Source: Saliniplasma sp046497075 (GTDB taxonomy: Archaea; Thermoplasmatota; Thermoplasmata; Halarchaeoplasmatales; Halarchaeoplasmataceae). Taken from it: a stretch of 6,407 nucleotides of DNA. The DNA is taken from NCBI GenBank assembly GCA_046497075.1, contig JAWOGF010000032.1, positions 1 to 6,407 of the forward strand, written 5' to 3'. The translations under genes and the position numbers were made by a program. This document shows positions 1 to 4,841 of this stretch, in pieces. The first letter of the stretch is position 1. Every line of letters starts with the position of its first letter. The notes beneath the pieces were generated by a model, which saw only the letters and a list, made by a program, of their open reading frames with translations, did not search any database and was not told the DNA's origin.

Positions 1-168
1 CCAAAATCACTATCAGATAGACTCAAGGAATTAGGAAAAGAGGGACTTGTGAATAGAAACGTAGAAGAAAGTGTTCCGCCCAAGGTAACATACACTCTGA
101 CAGAAGATGGTAAACAGCTCCACGAAAGATTGAAACCTTTGGTAGAATGGGTGAATCAAAGGGAATGA
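1..168 (+). CDS. HxlR-family winged-helix transcriptional regulator, C-terminal part
   Basis: The open frame enters from the left edge and ends at TGA, leaving 55 residues. They match the end of an HxlR (MarR-like winged helix) DNA-binding domain: the recognition-helix text KSLSDRLKELGKEGLVNR, then the wing PPKVTYTLTEDGKQL, then a closing helix ending in LKPLVEWVNQRE. In this family the domain is nearly the whole protein (about 100-120 residues), so roughly the first half lies outside the window. HxlR proteins are dimeric cytoplasmic regulators that often respond to redox or electrophile stress; what this one controls cannot be seen. The next gene is on the other strand, so it does not continue into an operon here. 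Confidence 0.85.
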   Translation, partial: PKSLSDRLKELGKEGLVNRNVEESVPPKVTYTLTEDGKQLHERLKPLVEWVNQRE

Positions 169-273
169 ATGTAATAAGACCACTTTATCAAAATATCATC
201 ATGTTAGTATATTCTAATATATGAGTTGAATATGAGAAATTATAACCCTCTATCTTCGCTTTTACCACATTCT

Positions 274-280
274 AAAAAAA
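274..280 (-). terminator. T-run behind the PIN-toxin-like frame
   Basis: Read on the minus strand, a run of seven T lies 11 bases past the TGA of the PIN-like gene. Archaeal transcription commonly ends at such T-runs without a hairpin. The rest of 169-291 shows no gene on either strand. Confidence 0.4.
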
Positions 281-291
281 GATTAGATCGA

Positions 292-702
292 TCATCGGTC
301 TATCAACGTTTCAGGTGAACTTACCTTTGTGAGTTCACTCCCTCTTCCCAGAAGGTCCCCATCGAAAGTGACCAGTTCAAGATTTTGGTTCTTAGAAATC
401 GATAAGAGGATAGAATCAATTGTCGAAAAAAAGTGACTCATCACGAGTTCGTACCCTTCTAGTGTCTCAGCTTCACTGGGAATCGTAACATCCATACCCC
501 TTTCTATTGTATCTATAACATCATGAATCTCGTTCTTCTTCTACTCGTATTTACGTGACAGAGCAGAGGAGACCTCCATCACATTCAATATAGTAGTACA
601 TGTGGTCGCTTCTTTCTCATCTAAAAATTTCACGCAGATATCTTGCCTTTCAGTTTGCAATACTGAATTCAAAAATACATCACTATCCACTAAAAACTTT
701 AC
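292..702 (-). pseudogene. PIN-domain (VapC-like) toxin, interrupted by in-frame TAG and without a clear start
   Basis: The minus-strand frame reads as a full PIN-domain ribonuclease of about 136 residues. It begins VKFLVDSDVFL and ends with LELVTFDGDLLG and SSPETLIDR before TGA. The four acidic positions expected of the metal site are visible: Asp in FLVDSD, Glu in NVMEVSS, Asp in STIDSILL and Asp in TFDGDL. Two things break it. A TAG at 543-541 interrupts the frame between RKYE and KKNEIHD, in the variable helical middle. The start is also lost: the ATG overlapping the upstream stop (706-704) is in another frame and stops after seven codons, as if one base were inserted just after it. PIN toxins cleave tRNA or mRNA and pair with the upstream antitoxin. 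It is probably dead unless TAG is read as an amino acid and initiation is non-standard. Confidence 0.7.
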
Positions 703-867
703 TCATAGATCGTCTTCCCCATACCTGAATTCTCTTATCACTTCTTCAGGTTTTTCCTCTGAAGAAACCGGCTTGGATAGTTTTTTCAACTCTGTTCCGA
801 CTTTTATATCCTCTCTATCCACAAACAGATTAGAGAACTTTTTCATCTTTTCGATAGTCAAAGACAT
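703..867 (-). CDS. Small charged protein, putative antitoxin partner of the PIN-like gene
   Basis: A 54-residue frame starts at ATG 867 (MSLTIEKMKKF) and ends at TGA 705-703, immediately before the PIN-like frame. Size, high Lys/Glu content and position directly upstream of a PIN toxin are what a VapB-type antitoxin gene shows, but I recognise no specific DNA-binding fold. The middle (DREDIKVGTELKKLSKPVSS) and acidic tail (EFRYGEDDL) look like a flexible toxin-binding region. A TATA-like CATATATG sits only about 5 bases before this ATG. If that box is real, transcription would begin near the second ATG (846) and give a 47-residue leaderless product starting MKKFSNLF. Assignment rests mainly on context. 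Confidence 0.5.
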   Translation of the reverse strand: MSLTIEKMKKFSNLFVDREDIKVGTELKKLSKPVSSEEKPEEVIREFRYGEDDL

Positions 868-1145
868 CGAATCATATATGAGTTACAAGTGTAATTAACT
901 TTTTCCCGTTTTCTTCTTTTTATAGAAGTAATGTCATGCGGTATCTTAGAATCTTTCTTATTATCTTTCGACCCCTGGCGGTGTGATCATGAAGGTAAAT
1001 ATACCGTTGAAGATTTCGTCCCCTATGCTCCATCAAATGATATGTAAAAGCACATCGTTATCTGTTATTCATGGTTGGACAAAGATAACAAATCTTATTG
1101 CGGACAAACGATTTTAATTGGAATGGTTATATGTGTTGATTGAAA
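868..1145. other. Intergenic stretch without a supported gene
   Basis: No convincing gene is visible on either strand. One short plus-strand frame, 931-1047 (38 residues, MSCGILESFLLSF to YAPSNDM, ending TAA), has a protein-like tail (EGKYTVEDFVPYAPSN) that could be the end of a decayed gene. I cannot match it to a family, and it has no Shine-Dalgarno site at a proper distance. The flanks are AT-rich and may contain promoters of the divergent neighbours, but nothing decisive stands out. Confidence 0.4.
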
Positions 1146-1281
1146 ATGAATGCTGAGATATCGATCTTACCATTAGAAAAGATAGAGGATGAAGTAAGAA
1201 GGATGTTGAAAGATGTCAAAAATATTTGATAAATATGCAGAAAGGGGTTTTTTTGTACTCTCAGCTGTTAAAACAAACTGA
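1146..1281 (+). pseudogene. Possible frameshifted remnant of a small thiamine-binding (YkoF/MTH1187-like) protein
   Basis: Two short overlapping frames look like the two ends of one small protein. The first (1146-1229) begins MNAEISILPL and continues KIEDEVRRMLKDV. The second (1213-1281) reads IFDKYAERGFFVLSAVKTN and stops at TGA. The beginning resembles the first strand of YkoF/MTH1187-type ligand-binding proteins, and the second resembles their closing helix and strand. Family members are about 80-100 residues; these pieces add up to about 45, so the centre would be deleted and the frame shifted in the overlap. This rests on a weak motif resemblance from memory; both frames could be chance. 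Confidence 0.25.
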
Positions 1282-1284
1282 TGA

Positions 1285-1499
1285 TCACTTCGGATTCGGA
1301 GTCTTGACGACCATCACTTTTGTTACACTGTTTGATGTGTTCCTCACATTATGCGGGATATCTTTAGGGCTCAAAATGATATTTCCTTCTTCCACCTGTT
1401 TTACCTCGTCTCCCACTGTTATCTCTGCTGTTCCTTTCAGAATATAAAAGAACACGTCAACAGGGGTTGTGTGGGTCTTCAAACCCTGCCCGGGTTTAA
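1285..1499 (-). pseudogene. Cupin-domain protein, 3' (C-terminal) part, split by an IS remnant
   Basis: The minus-strand frame encodes most of a single small cupin barrel: KPGQGLKTHTTPVDVFFYIL with the first motif (His plus the typical TTPVDVFFY strand), a turn with GDEVKQVEEG, the second motif SPKDIPHNVRNTS, and the end VMVVKTPNPK before TGA. The barrel's first strands are missing here but are found about 400 bases upstream at 1898-1994. A TTG at 1482 could start a shortened frame, but it lies inside a conserved strand and has no ribosome site, so I read this as the broken-off end of one gene rather than a separate one. Small cupins of this type bind a metal or small molecule; the substrate is unknown. 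Confidence 0.7.
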
Positions 1500-1516
1500 C
1501 TATTTACCCAAGAAGT

Positions 1517-1547
1517 CACCTTCCTAAATCTCTGATTTAGGAGGGTG
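1517..1547. repeat. Left-end hairpin of the IS remnant
   Basis: CACC-tt-CCTAAATC, loop TCT, GATTTAGG-ag-GGTG: an eight-base perfect stem extended by four more pairs after a two-base bulge. It sits 17 bases inside the proposed left end, where IS200/IS605 elements place the hairpin recognised by TnpA. Confidence 0.65.
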
Positions 1548-1630
1548 ATGAATTGGGGTGTTTTTTCAATCACACTTTCACTGACCCCTCTAATAATGTA
1601 TTATATACCTAGAAAGAAATTCATACTTGG

Positions 1631-1802
1631 ATGGAATCTAAAAAAACCATAACTTGTAGGATTATAGGGTGTTGTGGCATCACGAGAGCTTTGCTTGAAG
1701 TGAAAGGGGGAATCTTTTGATTCCTGCGCAACGCCCGAAGCCACTATTGTTGACCCGACCTCTGCAACGCAAGTAGGCGAGGTAGGTGGTAACCTATGCT
1801 AA
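1631..1802 (+). pseudogene. tnpB: Remnant of TnpB C-terminal tail
   Basis: A short frame from ATG 1631 ends GITRALLEVKGGIF. After an apparent frameshift near 1713 the text continues DSCATPEATIVDP and QVGEVGGNLC to TAA 1800-1802. Loosely conserved tails with an ATPxE-type stretch and an E-x-G ending before the stop are typical of TnpB from IS200/IS605 elements, and the piece lies just ahead of the element's right end as expected. The nuclease core and zinc-finger cysteines are absent, so no active TnpB can be made here. The identification rests on position and general resemblance. Confidence 0.4.
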
Positions 1803-1897
1803 AACGGTTGGAAGCACCTTCCAATCCGCAACGAAAGTGAGGATGAAAAGGAACTTGTTCCTAAGAAATCGCCAGATTTGGTAGGTGAGGATGTCAC
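1700..1897 (+). ncRNA. Candidate reRNA/omegaRNA region at the IS right end
   Basis: TnpB guide RNAs run through the 3' end of tnpB and finish at the element's right end, so this stretch is where one would lie. Several stems can be drawn: TTGGAAG/CTTCCAA at 1808-1824, GGAAC/GTTCC at 1850-1861, and the end hairpin at 1860-1885. The guide would begin with host cupin sequence just after 1897. No TnpB is encoded here, so it could act only with a partner from another copy. Structure was judged by eye. Confidence 0.3.
1860..1885. repeat. Right-end hairpin of the IS remnant
   Basis: CCTA-ag-AAATC, loop GCCA, GATTT-gg-TAGG: two stem segments around a small internal loop, 12 bases before the proposed right end. 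Its stem words match those of the left-end hairpin, tying the two ends to one element. Confidence 0.6.
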
Positions 1898-1994
1898 AAG
1901 GCAGTATCACTACCTGTACTTCATCCTGCTGTATCACTCTCTGCGGTGTGAACTTTTCGTCTGATTTAATCTCATTTAGGTCTATTATCTCCAT
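1898..1994 (-). pseudogene. Cupin-domain protein, 5' (N-terminal) part, split by an IS remnant
   Basis: The frame reads MEIIDLNEIKSD, EKFTPQRVIQ and QDEVQVVILP, then runs into the IS right end on the opposite strand, after which the reading becomes meaningless. These residues form the N-terminal arm and first strand of the small cupin whose remainder is at 1285-1499; rejoined, the protein would be about 103 residues, a normal size for a one-barrel cupin. I chose ATG 1994 because GGAGTGA lies about five bases before it; a GTG at 2003 overlaps the stop of the upstream iron-sulfur gene and would add three residues. The overlap or near-overlap with that gene implies they were one transcript. Confidence 0.65.
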
Positions 1995-1999
1995 ATTAT

Positions 2000-2482
2000 T
2001 CACTCCTTGATCTTTCCTTTGACAGAAATGGTCACGTCCTCAAATGGTATATCTTTTTGAGATCTAGACAGGGCTTTTTTGACCAGTTGTGTCAGTCCGA
2101 AACAGCATGGTACTTCCATGTGAACTATTTTAACGTTGTTGATATCGTTCTGTTTGAAAATCTCGGTGAGCTTTTCTAAATAATGATTCGCATCATCTAA
2201 TTTTGGACATCCAACAACCACGGAATTCCCTCTCAAAAAGTCCTGATGGAAATTAGGATATGCGAATGGGACACAGTCCGCCGCTATAATAAGGTCTGAC
2301 CCGTCCAAGTACGGAGCCTTCACAGGAACCAAATTCAACTGCACCGGCCATTGAGACAAACCAGATGCGATACGTGGTCCGTCCTCTTGATTTTTTACTT
2401 CCCATTCTTCAGGTGCACTCGATGGACAGCCGCATGCTGTTTTTGGTTCCGCCACCCCATAAAGACTCTGATGCTGGAGCAT
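2000..2482 (-). CDS. Iron-sulfur protein of the 4Fe-4S ferredoxin-fused family, N-terminally truncated
   Basis: The C-terminal domain is well preserved: CGCPSSA, WPVQLNLVP, LIIAADCVPFAYPNFHQDFL, VVGCPKLDD, HMEVPCCFGL and a closing VTISVKGKIKE before TGA. This matches a family common in anaerobes in which a two-cluster 4Fe-4S ferredoxin domain of about 60-80 residues precedes this cysteine-rich domain; from memory, members occur beside hybrid-cluster-protein and cupin genes. The ferredoxin domain is missing. Homology begins near AEPKTACGCP (about 2450), and the first ten codons from ATG 2482 are simply the reverse of the hemerythrin reading frame, with no promoter or ribosome site of their own. 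It probably makes no normal product. The cupin gene follows in overlap, a likely former operon. Confidence 0.7.
   Translation of the reverse strand: MLQHQSLYGVAEPKTACGCPSSAPEEWEVKNQEDGPRIASGLSQWPVQLNLVPVKAPYLDGSDLIIAADCVPFAYPNFHQDFLRGNSVVVGCPKLDDANHYLEKLTEIFKQNDINNVKIVHMEVPCCFGLTQLVKKALSRSQKDIPFEDVTISVKGKIKE
2001..2008 (-). promoter_or_regulatory. Ribosome binding site of the cupin gene
   Basis: AAGGAGTG on the minus strand, inside the last codons of the iron-sulfur gene, lies six bases before ATG 1994. It favours that ATG over the GTG at 2003, which lies within the site itself. Confidence 0.5.
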
Positions 2483-2929
2483 GATGAGATCTTGAAGTCC
2501 TTGGAGGTATTGGAAGAGATATCTGAACGGATAGAAGAGGGCCTCTCTGAAGATGATAAAGTGCGTTTAAAAGAGGCGGCACACCATCTTATAGAAGCCG
2601 AGAAGCATCACAAAAGAGAAGAAGATACATTGTTCCCACGCCTGAGAGGAAAAGGTATAACCGGACCGCCGAGGATCATGGAGATAGATCACGAAGATCT
2701 GTAGCCGAGAAAAGAGAAGCTAGACGTATTAGTAAAATCACCAGAAGAAAATGCCAAGGAGATAAGGAAAACCATAGATTACATAGTTTTCCATCTGAGA
2801 GACCATATCTTTAAAGAGAATAATATATTATACCCCTCCGCACTTAATGAATTAGAAGATTGGGATGTGATCAAGAAAGAATGCGACAGTATAGGATACT
2901 GTTGTTTCACTCCCAGAAATGAAGACTAG
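2453..2929 (+). pseudogene. Hemerythrin (HHE) domain protein, 5'-truncated and interrupted by in-frame TAG
   Basis: Homology starts at HPIKTLMLEHDEIL and continues through HHKREEDTLFPRL, PRIMEIDHEDL, then a TAG at 2702-2704, then without any frame change PRKEKLDVLVKS, FHLRDHIFKENNILYPSA and DWDVIKKECDSIGYC to a second TAG at 2927-2929. All diiron ligand positions of an HHE four-helix bundle (LEH, the H and E of HKREE, DHE, and H...E of HIFKE) are intact on both sides of the TAG. The product aligns end to end with the next gene's hemerythrin domain, which suggests tandem duplicates, but the DUF438-like N-terminus is cut off at about 2450. The first in-frame ATG after the junction is 2471. If TAG is read through, the frame ends at TGA 2942-2944, overlapping the next ATG by four bases. 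Confidence 0.75.
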
Positions 2930-2940
2930 AGGGTGTTTAA

Positions 2941-3633
2941 ATGAATACAAAATATGTAACTGAAATATTGAAGGACTATCACGATGAAAAAATATCGAGT
3001 AAAGAGACCGTAGATAAGCTCAAAGAAGCCACTCCACTTGATCTCTATATGGCAGAGGTAGAACTCATAGAAGAGGGTTTCAGTGGAAAGGAATTAGCAG
3101 GTATCAGCCAGATATTTTTACAGCTAGTAGGGGGATTTTCGAAAAACATTTTGAAAGATATAGACTCTGACCATCCTATCAGGAAGTTAGTCGGGGAACA
3201 TGAGAGGGTGAAGAGTTTACTTTTAACTATCGAGACACATATGAAACATGAAGATATTGAAACTGATATGAAGAATACTGTGAAATATTTTATAGAAACT
3301 ATAACTGAGTTGCAGAAACACTTTGATAGGGAAGAAGAAGTGATATTCCCCCGTTTGAACAACCTGAAAAAAGTGGGAAGAACCATATTATTAGAAGAGG
3401 AGCATGGTGAAATCTTAGAGATGAGGGATGAACTCCAAGAAGCTTTATCGGAAGGAACGGTTGATACAGAGGATGTTAAAGAGATCCTTTATGATATTAT
3501 CACGGATTTACGTATGCACACTTTCTTCGAAAGTGATATGCTGTATCCGACTGCTTTAGAGATCTTGGATGATTGGGATGAAATAAAGAAAGAATCAGAT
3601 CATATAGGTTATTGTAAGTTCCAACCGATGTAA
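2941..3633 (+). CDS. DUF438-like/hemerythrin HHE domain protein
   Basis: A 230-residue protein starts at ATG 2941 (GGGTG six bases upstream) and ends in TAA. Residues 1-70 resemble the DUF438 helical region (KDYHDEKISSKETVDKLKEA, then AEVELIEEGFSGKEL). Residues 77-230 are a hemerythrin four-helix bundle with His87 (GEHE), His127 and Glu131 (HFDREEE, then IFPRL), His145 (EEHGE) and His183/Glu187 (HTFFE), the usual carboxylate-bridged diiron set, and end DWDEIKKESDHIGYC. There is no signal peptide or membrane segment, so it acts in the cytoplasm. Such proteins bind O2, NO or peroxide, or sense redox state; the PAS domain found in longer DUF438 proteins is absent. It stands 17 bases before the thioredoxin-reductase-like gene, implying co-transcription. 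Confidence 0.85.
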   Translation: MNTKYVTEILKDYHDEKISSKETVDKLKEATPLDLYMAEVELIEEGFSGKELAGISQIFLQLVGGFSKNILKDIDSDHPIRKLVGEHERVKSLLLTIETHMKHEDIETDMKNTVKYFIETITELQKHFDREEEVIFPRLNNLKKVGRTILLEEEHGEILEMRDELQEALSEGTVDTEDVKEILYDIITDLRMHTFFESDMLYPTALEILDDWDEIKKESDHIGYCKFQPM

Positions 3634-3650
3634 ATCTAGGAGGTAAAAAG

Positions 3651-4559
3651 ATGGAAGAAAAGTATGACGTAATTATAATAGGAGGCGGACCCGCTGGATT
3701 ATCTGCTGCGATATACACTTCGAGGGCTGATTTTGATACCTTGATACTAGATGAGCCGGACAAATTGATAGAGAAAGTGAAAAGCATCGATAATTACTTT
3801 GGATTTCCTGAAGGCGTATCGGGTAAAGAACTGTTGGATAGAGGTAGAAAACAGGCTGAGAGATTTGGAACAGATATCAAAAATGAAAGAGCACTACTTA
3901 TCAAGATAGATGGAGAAAACTACTTGATTGAAACTGCTGACAATTCATACCTGACCATGTCATTGATACTCGCCCCTGGTATACAACATAAGAAACCGGA
4001 CCTTTCAGGAGTGGAGGACTTCGAAGGTAAAGGTGTTAGTTACTGTGTAACCTGTGATGCACCGCTGTTCCGAGGAAAACGAGTAGGACTATTGGGTTCA
4101 GAAGACCTAGTGGCTAAGGAGGCCTTAGAACTTTATGAGTACACACAGGATATCGAGATATTCACCAATGATCGAGAGCTAAGTGTCAGTAAAAATCTGC
4201 ATAAGAAGATCGAAGAGAATGGGATATCAGTTAATACCGATAAAATTAAAGGAGTGATAGGAGAGGAGCGATTCGAAGGACTAATTCTTGAAGATGGTAC
4301 TGAAGAGATGGACGGATTGCTGATAGCTGAGGGAACCAGTGGTACGTTAGATTTCGCCAGGACGTTAGGTATCCAGATAGAAGATGATAAATTGGTCGTG
4401 GATCAAGATCAATTCACTAAAGTACCAAGGGTTTACGCTGCCGGTGATTGTACGGGTGGAGCTAGACAGATCGGAGCGGCGGTCGGTGAAGGTGCTAACG
4501 CCGCTATAAATTTGATAAATGAACTCAGAGGCACCGAATATCAGGATTGGAGACATTGA
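3651..4559 (+). CDS. Thioredoxin-reductase-like flavoprotein lacking canonical NADPH motifs
   Basis: The 302-residue protein (start fixed by GGAGGT six bases before ATG) has the low-Mr thioredoxin reductase layout. The FAD motif IIGGGPAGLSAA is at 9-20, FGFPEGVSGKEL at 50-61, the redox pair CVTC at 132-135, and the second FAD motif YAAGDCTGG at 262-270 followed by QIGAAVGEGANAA. The pyridine-nucleotide domain is altered: GGGxSA is replaced by LLGSEDLVAKEA (147-158), and the HRRxxxRA segment by FTNDRELSVS (171-180). Canonical enzymes use these motifs to hold NADPH, so this one probably takes electrons from another donor, as described for clostridial ferredoxin-dependent and methanogen F420-dependent relatives. 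A ferredoxin gene follows 23 bases after the stop. The disulfide partner would be a thioredoxin or glutaredoxin, not encoded in the window. Confidence 0.85.
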   Translation: MEEKYDVIIIGGGPAGLSAAIYTSRADFDTLILDEPDKLIEKVKSIDNYFGFPEGVSGKELLDRGRKQAERFGTDIKNERALLIKIDGENYLIETADNSYLTMSLILAPGIQHKKPDLSGVEDFEGKGVSYCVTCDAPLFRGKRVGLLGSEDLVAKEALELYEYTQDIEIFTNDRELSVSKNLHKKIEENGISVNTDKIKGVIGEERFEGLILEDGTEEMDGLLIAEGTSGTLDFARTLGIQIEDDKLVVDQDQFTKVPRVYAAGDCTGGARQIGAAVGEGANAAINLINELRGTEYQDWRH

Positions 4560-4571
4560 ATAGATTTAGAT

Positions 4572-4578
4572 GAGTGAT
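4572..4578 (+). promoter_or_regulatory. Ribosome binding site of the ferredoxin gene
   Basis: GAGTGAT lies four bases before ATG 4583 and matches the 16S tail. It overlaps a GTG at 4574 that would add three residues (M-I-K), so ATG 4583 is the preferred start. Confidence 0.55.
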
Positions 4579-4582
4579 AAAG

Positions 4583-4798
4583 ATGCATAAAATAAAGATC
4601 GATCAGGATACCTGTATCGGTTGTGGGATGTGTGTGTCAACATGCCCTAAGGTATTCGAACTGAACGAGAAGATCAAATCAAGGGTAGTCGAAAAGTATA
4701 GAGGAGATCCTGAATACACTGGTAAAGTTCCTAAAAGAGTGAAGTGTGTTCTAGATGCCGAAGAGAATTGTCCAGTCAACGCTATAACTGTGACGTGA
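4583..4798 (+). CDS. Single-cluster [4Fe-4S] ferredoxin, Thermococcus/Thermotoga type
   Basis: A 71-residue ferredoxin starts HKIKIDQDTCIGCGMC and ends NCPVNAITVT. The cluster ligands are the three cysteines of CIGCGMC and the distal Cys of ENCPVNAI. Two further cysteines, in VSTCP and VKCVLD, sit where Pyrococcus and Thermotoga ferredoxins form a structural disulfide. The second ligand is Cys (GCG), not the Asp of Pyrococcus furiosus, so the cluster should be a stable 4Fe form. Length is normal for the family. It is a soluble one-electron carrier. Its place directly behind the thioredoxin-reductase-like gene, and facing a CooS-family gene, suggests it feeds or drains one of them; the direction of electron flow is not shown by sequence. 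Confidence 0.9.
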   Translation: MHKIKIDQDTCIGCGMCVSTCPKVFELNEKIKSRVVEKYRGDPEYTGKVPKRVKCVLDAEENCPVNAITVT

Positions 4799-4812
4799 GA
4801 TATATCAAAGAC

Positions 4813-4820
4813 AAAAAAAA
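4813..4820 (-). terminator. T-run behind cooS
   Basis: Eight T in a row on the minus strand (preceded by AAACCC) lie 22 bases beyond the cooS stop, a plausible archaeal terminator in the 43-base gap between two converging genes. Confidence 0.5.
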
Positions 4821-4841
4821 GGGTTTAGGTAAGAGGTTTCT

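Larger units (their letters stand above)
1500..1897 (+). mobile_element. IS200/IS605-type (TnpB-class) element remnant inserted in the cupin gene
   Basis: Between the two halves of the cupin gene lies a 398-base insert with IS200/IS605 features. It has no terminal inverted repeats but carries subterminal hairpins at both ends, sharing the stem elements CCTA/TAGG and AAATC/GATTT. Its right end finishes GGTGAGGATGTCAC, like right ends of archaeal TnpB-only elements. It contains a tnpB-like C-terminal tail and lacks tnpA and nearly all of tnpB, so it is an internally deleted, non-autonomous copy. Ends were placed by joining the flanking host DNA: cutting at 1499/1898 rejoins the cupin frame exactly (VILPFKPGQG). 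A TATA-like TTATATAC at 1601-1608 lies inside the left part. Boundaries could be off by a few bases. Confidence 0.65.

Noticed and set aside
602..898. Plus-strand 98-residue open frame (GTG start), Ser/Phe/Thr-rich
   Set aside because: It is the reverse strand of the PIN/antitoxin pair, which makes sense as protein; the plus frame has low-complexity composition and no motif.
1125..1133. TATA-like GGTTATATG ahead of ATG 1146
   Set aside because: Only about 13 bases before the ATG, too close for an archaeal promoter, which would start transcription inside the frame.
2351..2452. Upstream extension of the hemerythrin frame (MRQTRCDTWSVLLIF...)
   Set aside because: This part is the reverse of the conserved iron-sulfur protein and carries no hemerythrin homology, so the true homology starts at about 2453.
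2816..2836. TATA-like AATAATATATTATACC upstream of the DUF438/hemerythrin gene
   Set aside because: It encodes the conserved KENNILYP segment, so the AT-rich codons explain it; it is about 105 bases from the start and no other promoter element is visible.
3045..3386. Minus-strand 113-residue frame rich in Phe, Ser and Ile
   Set aside because: It is the complement of the hemerythrin domain gene, with no ribosome site and no recognisable domain.
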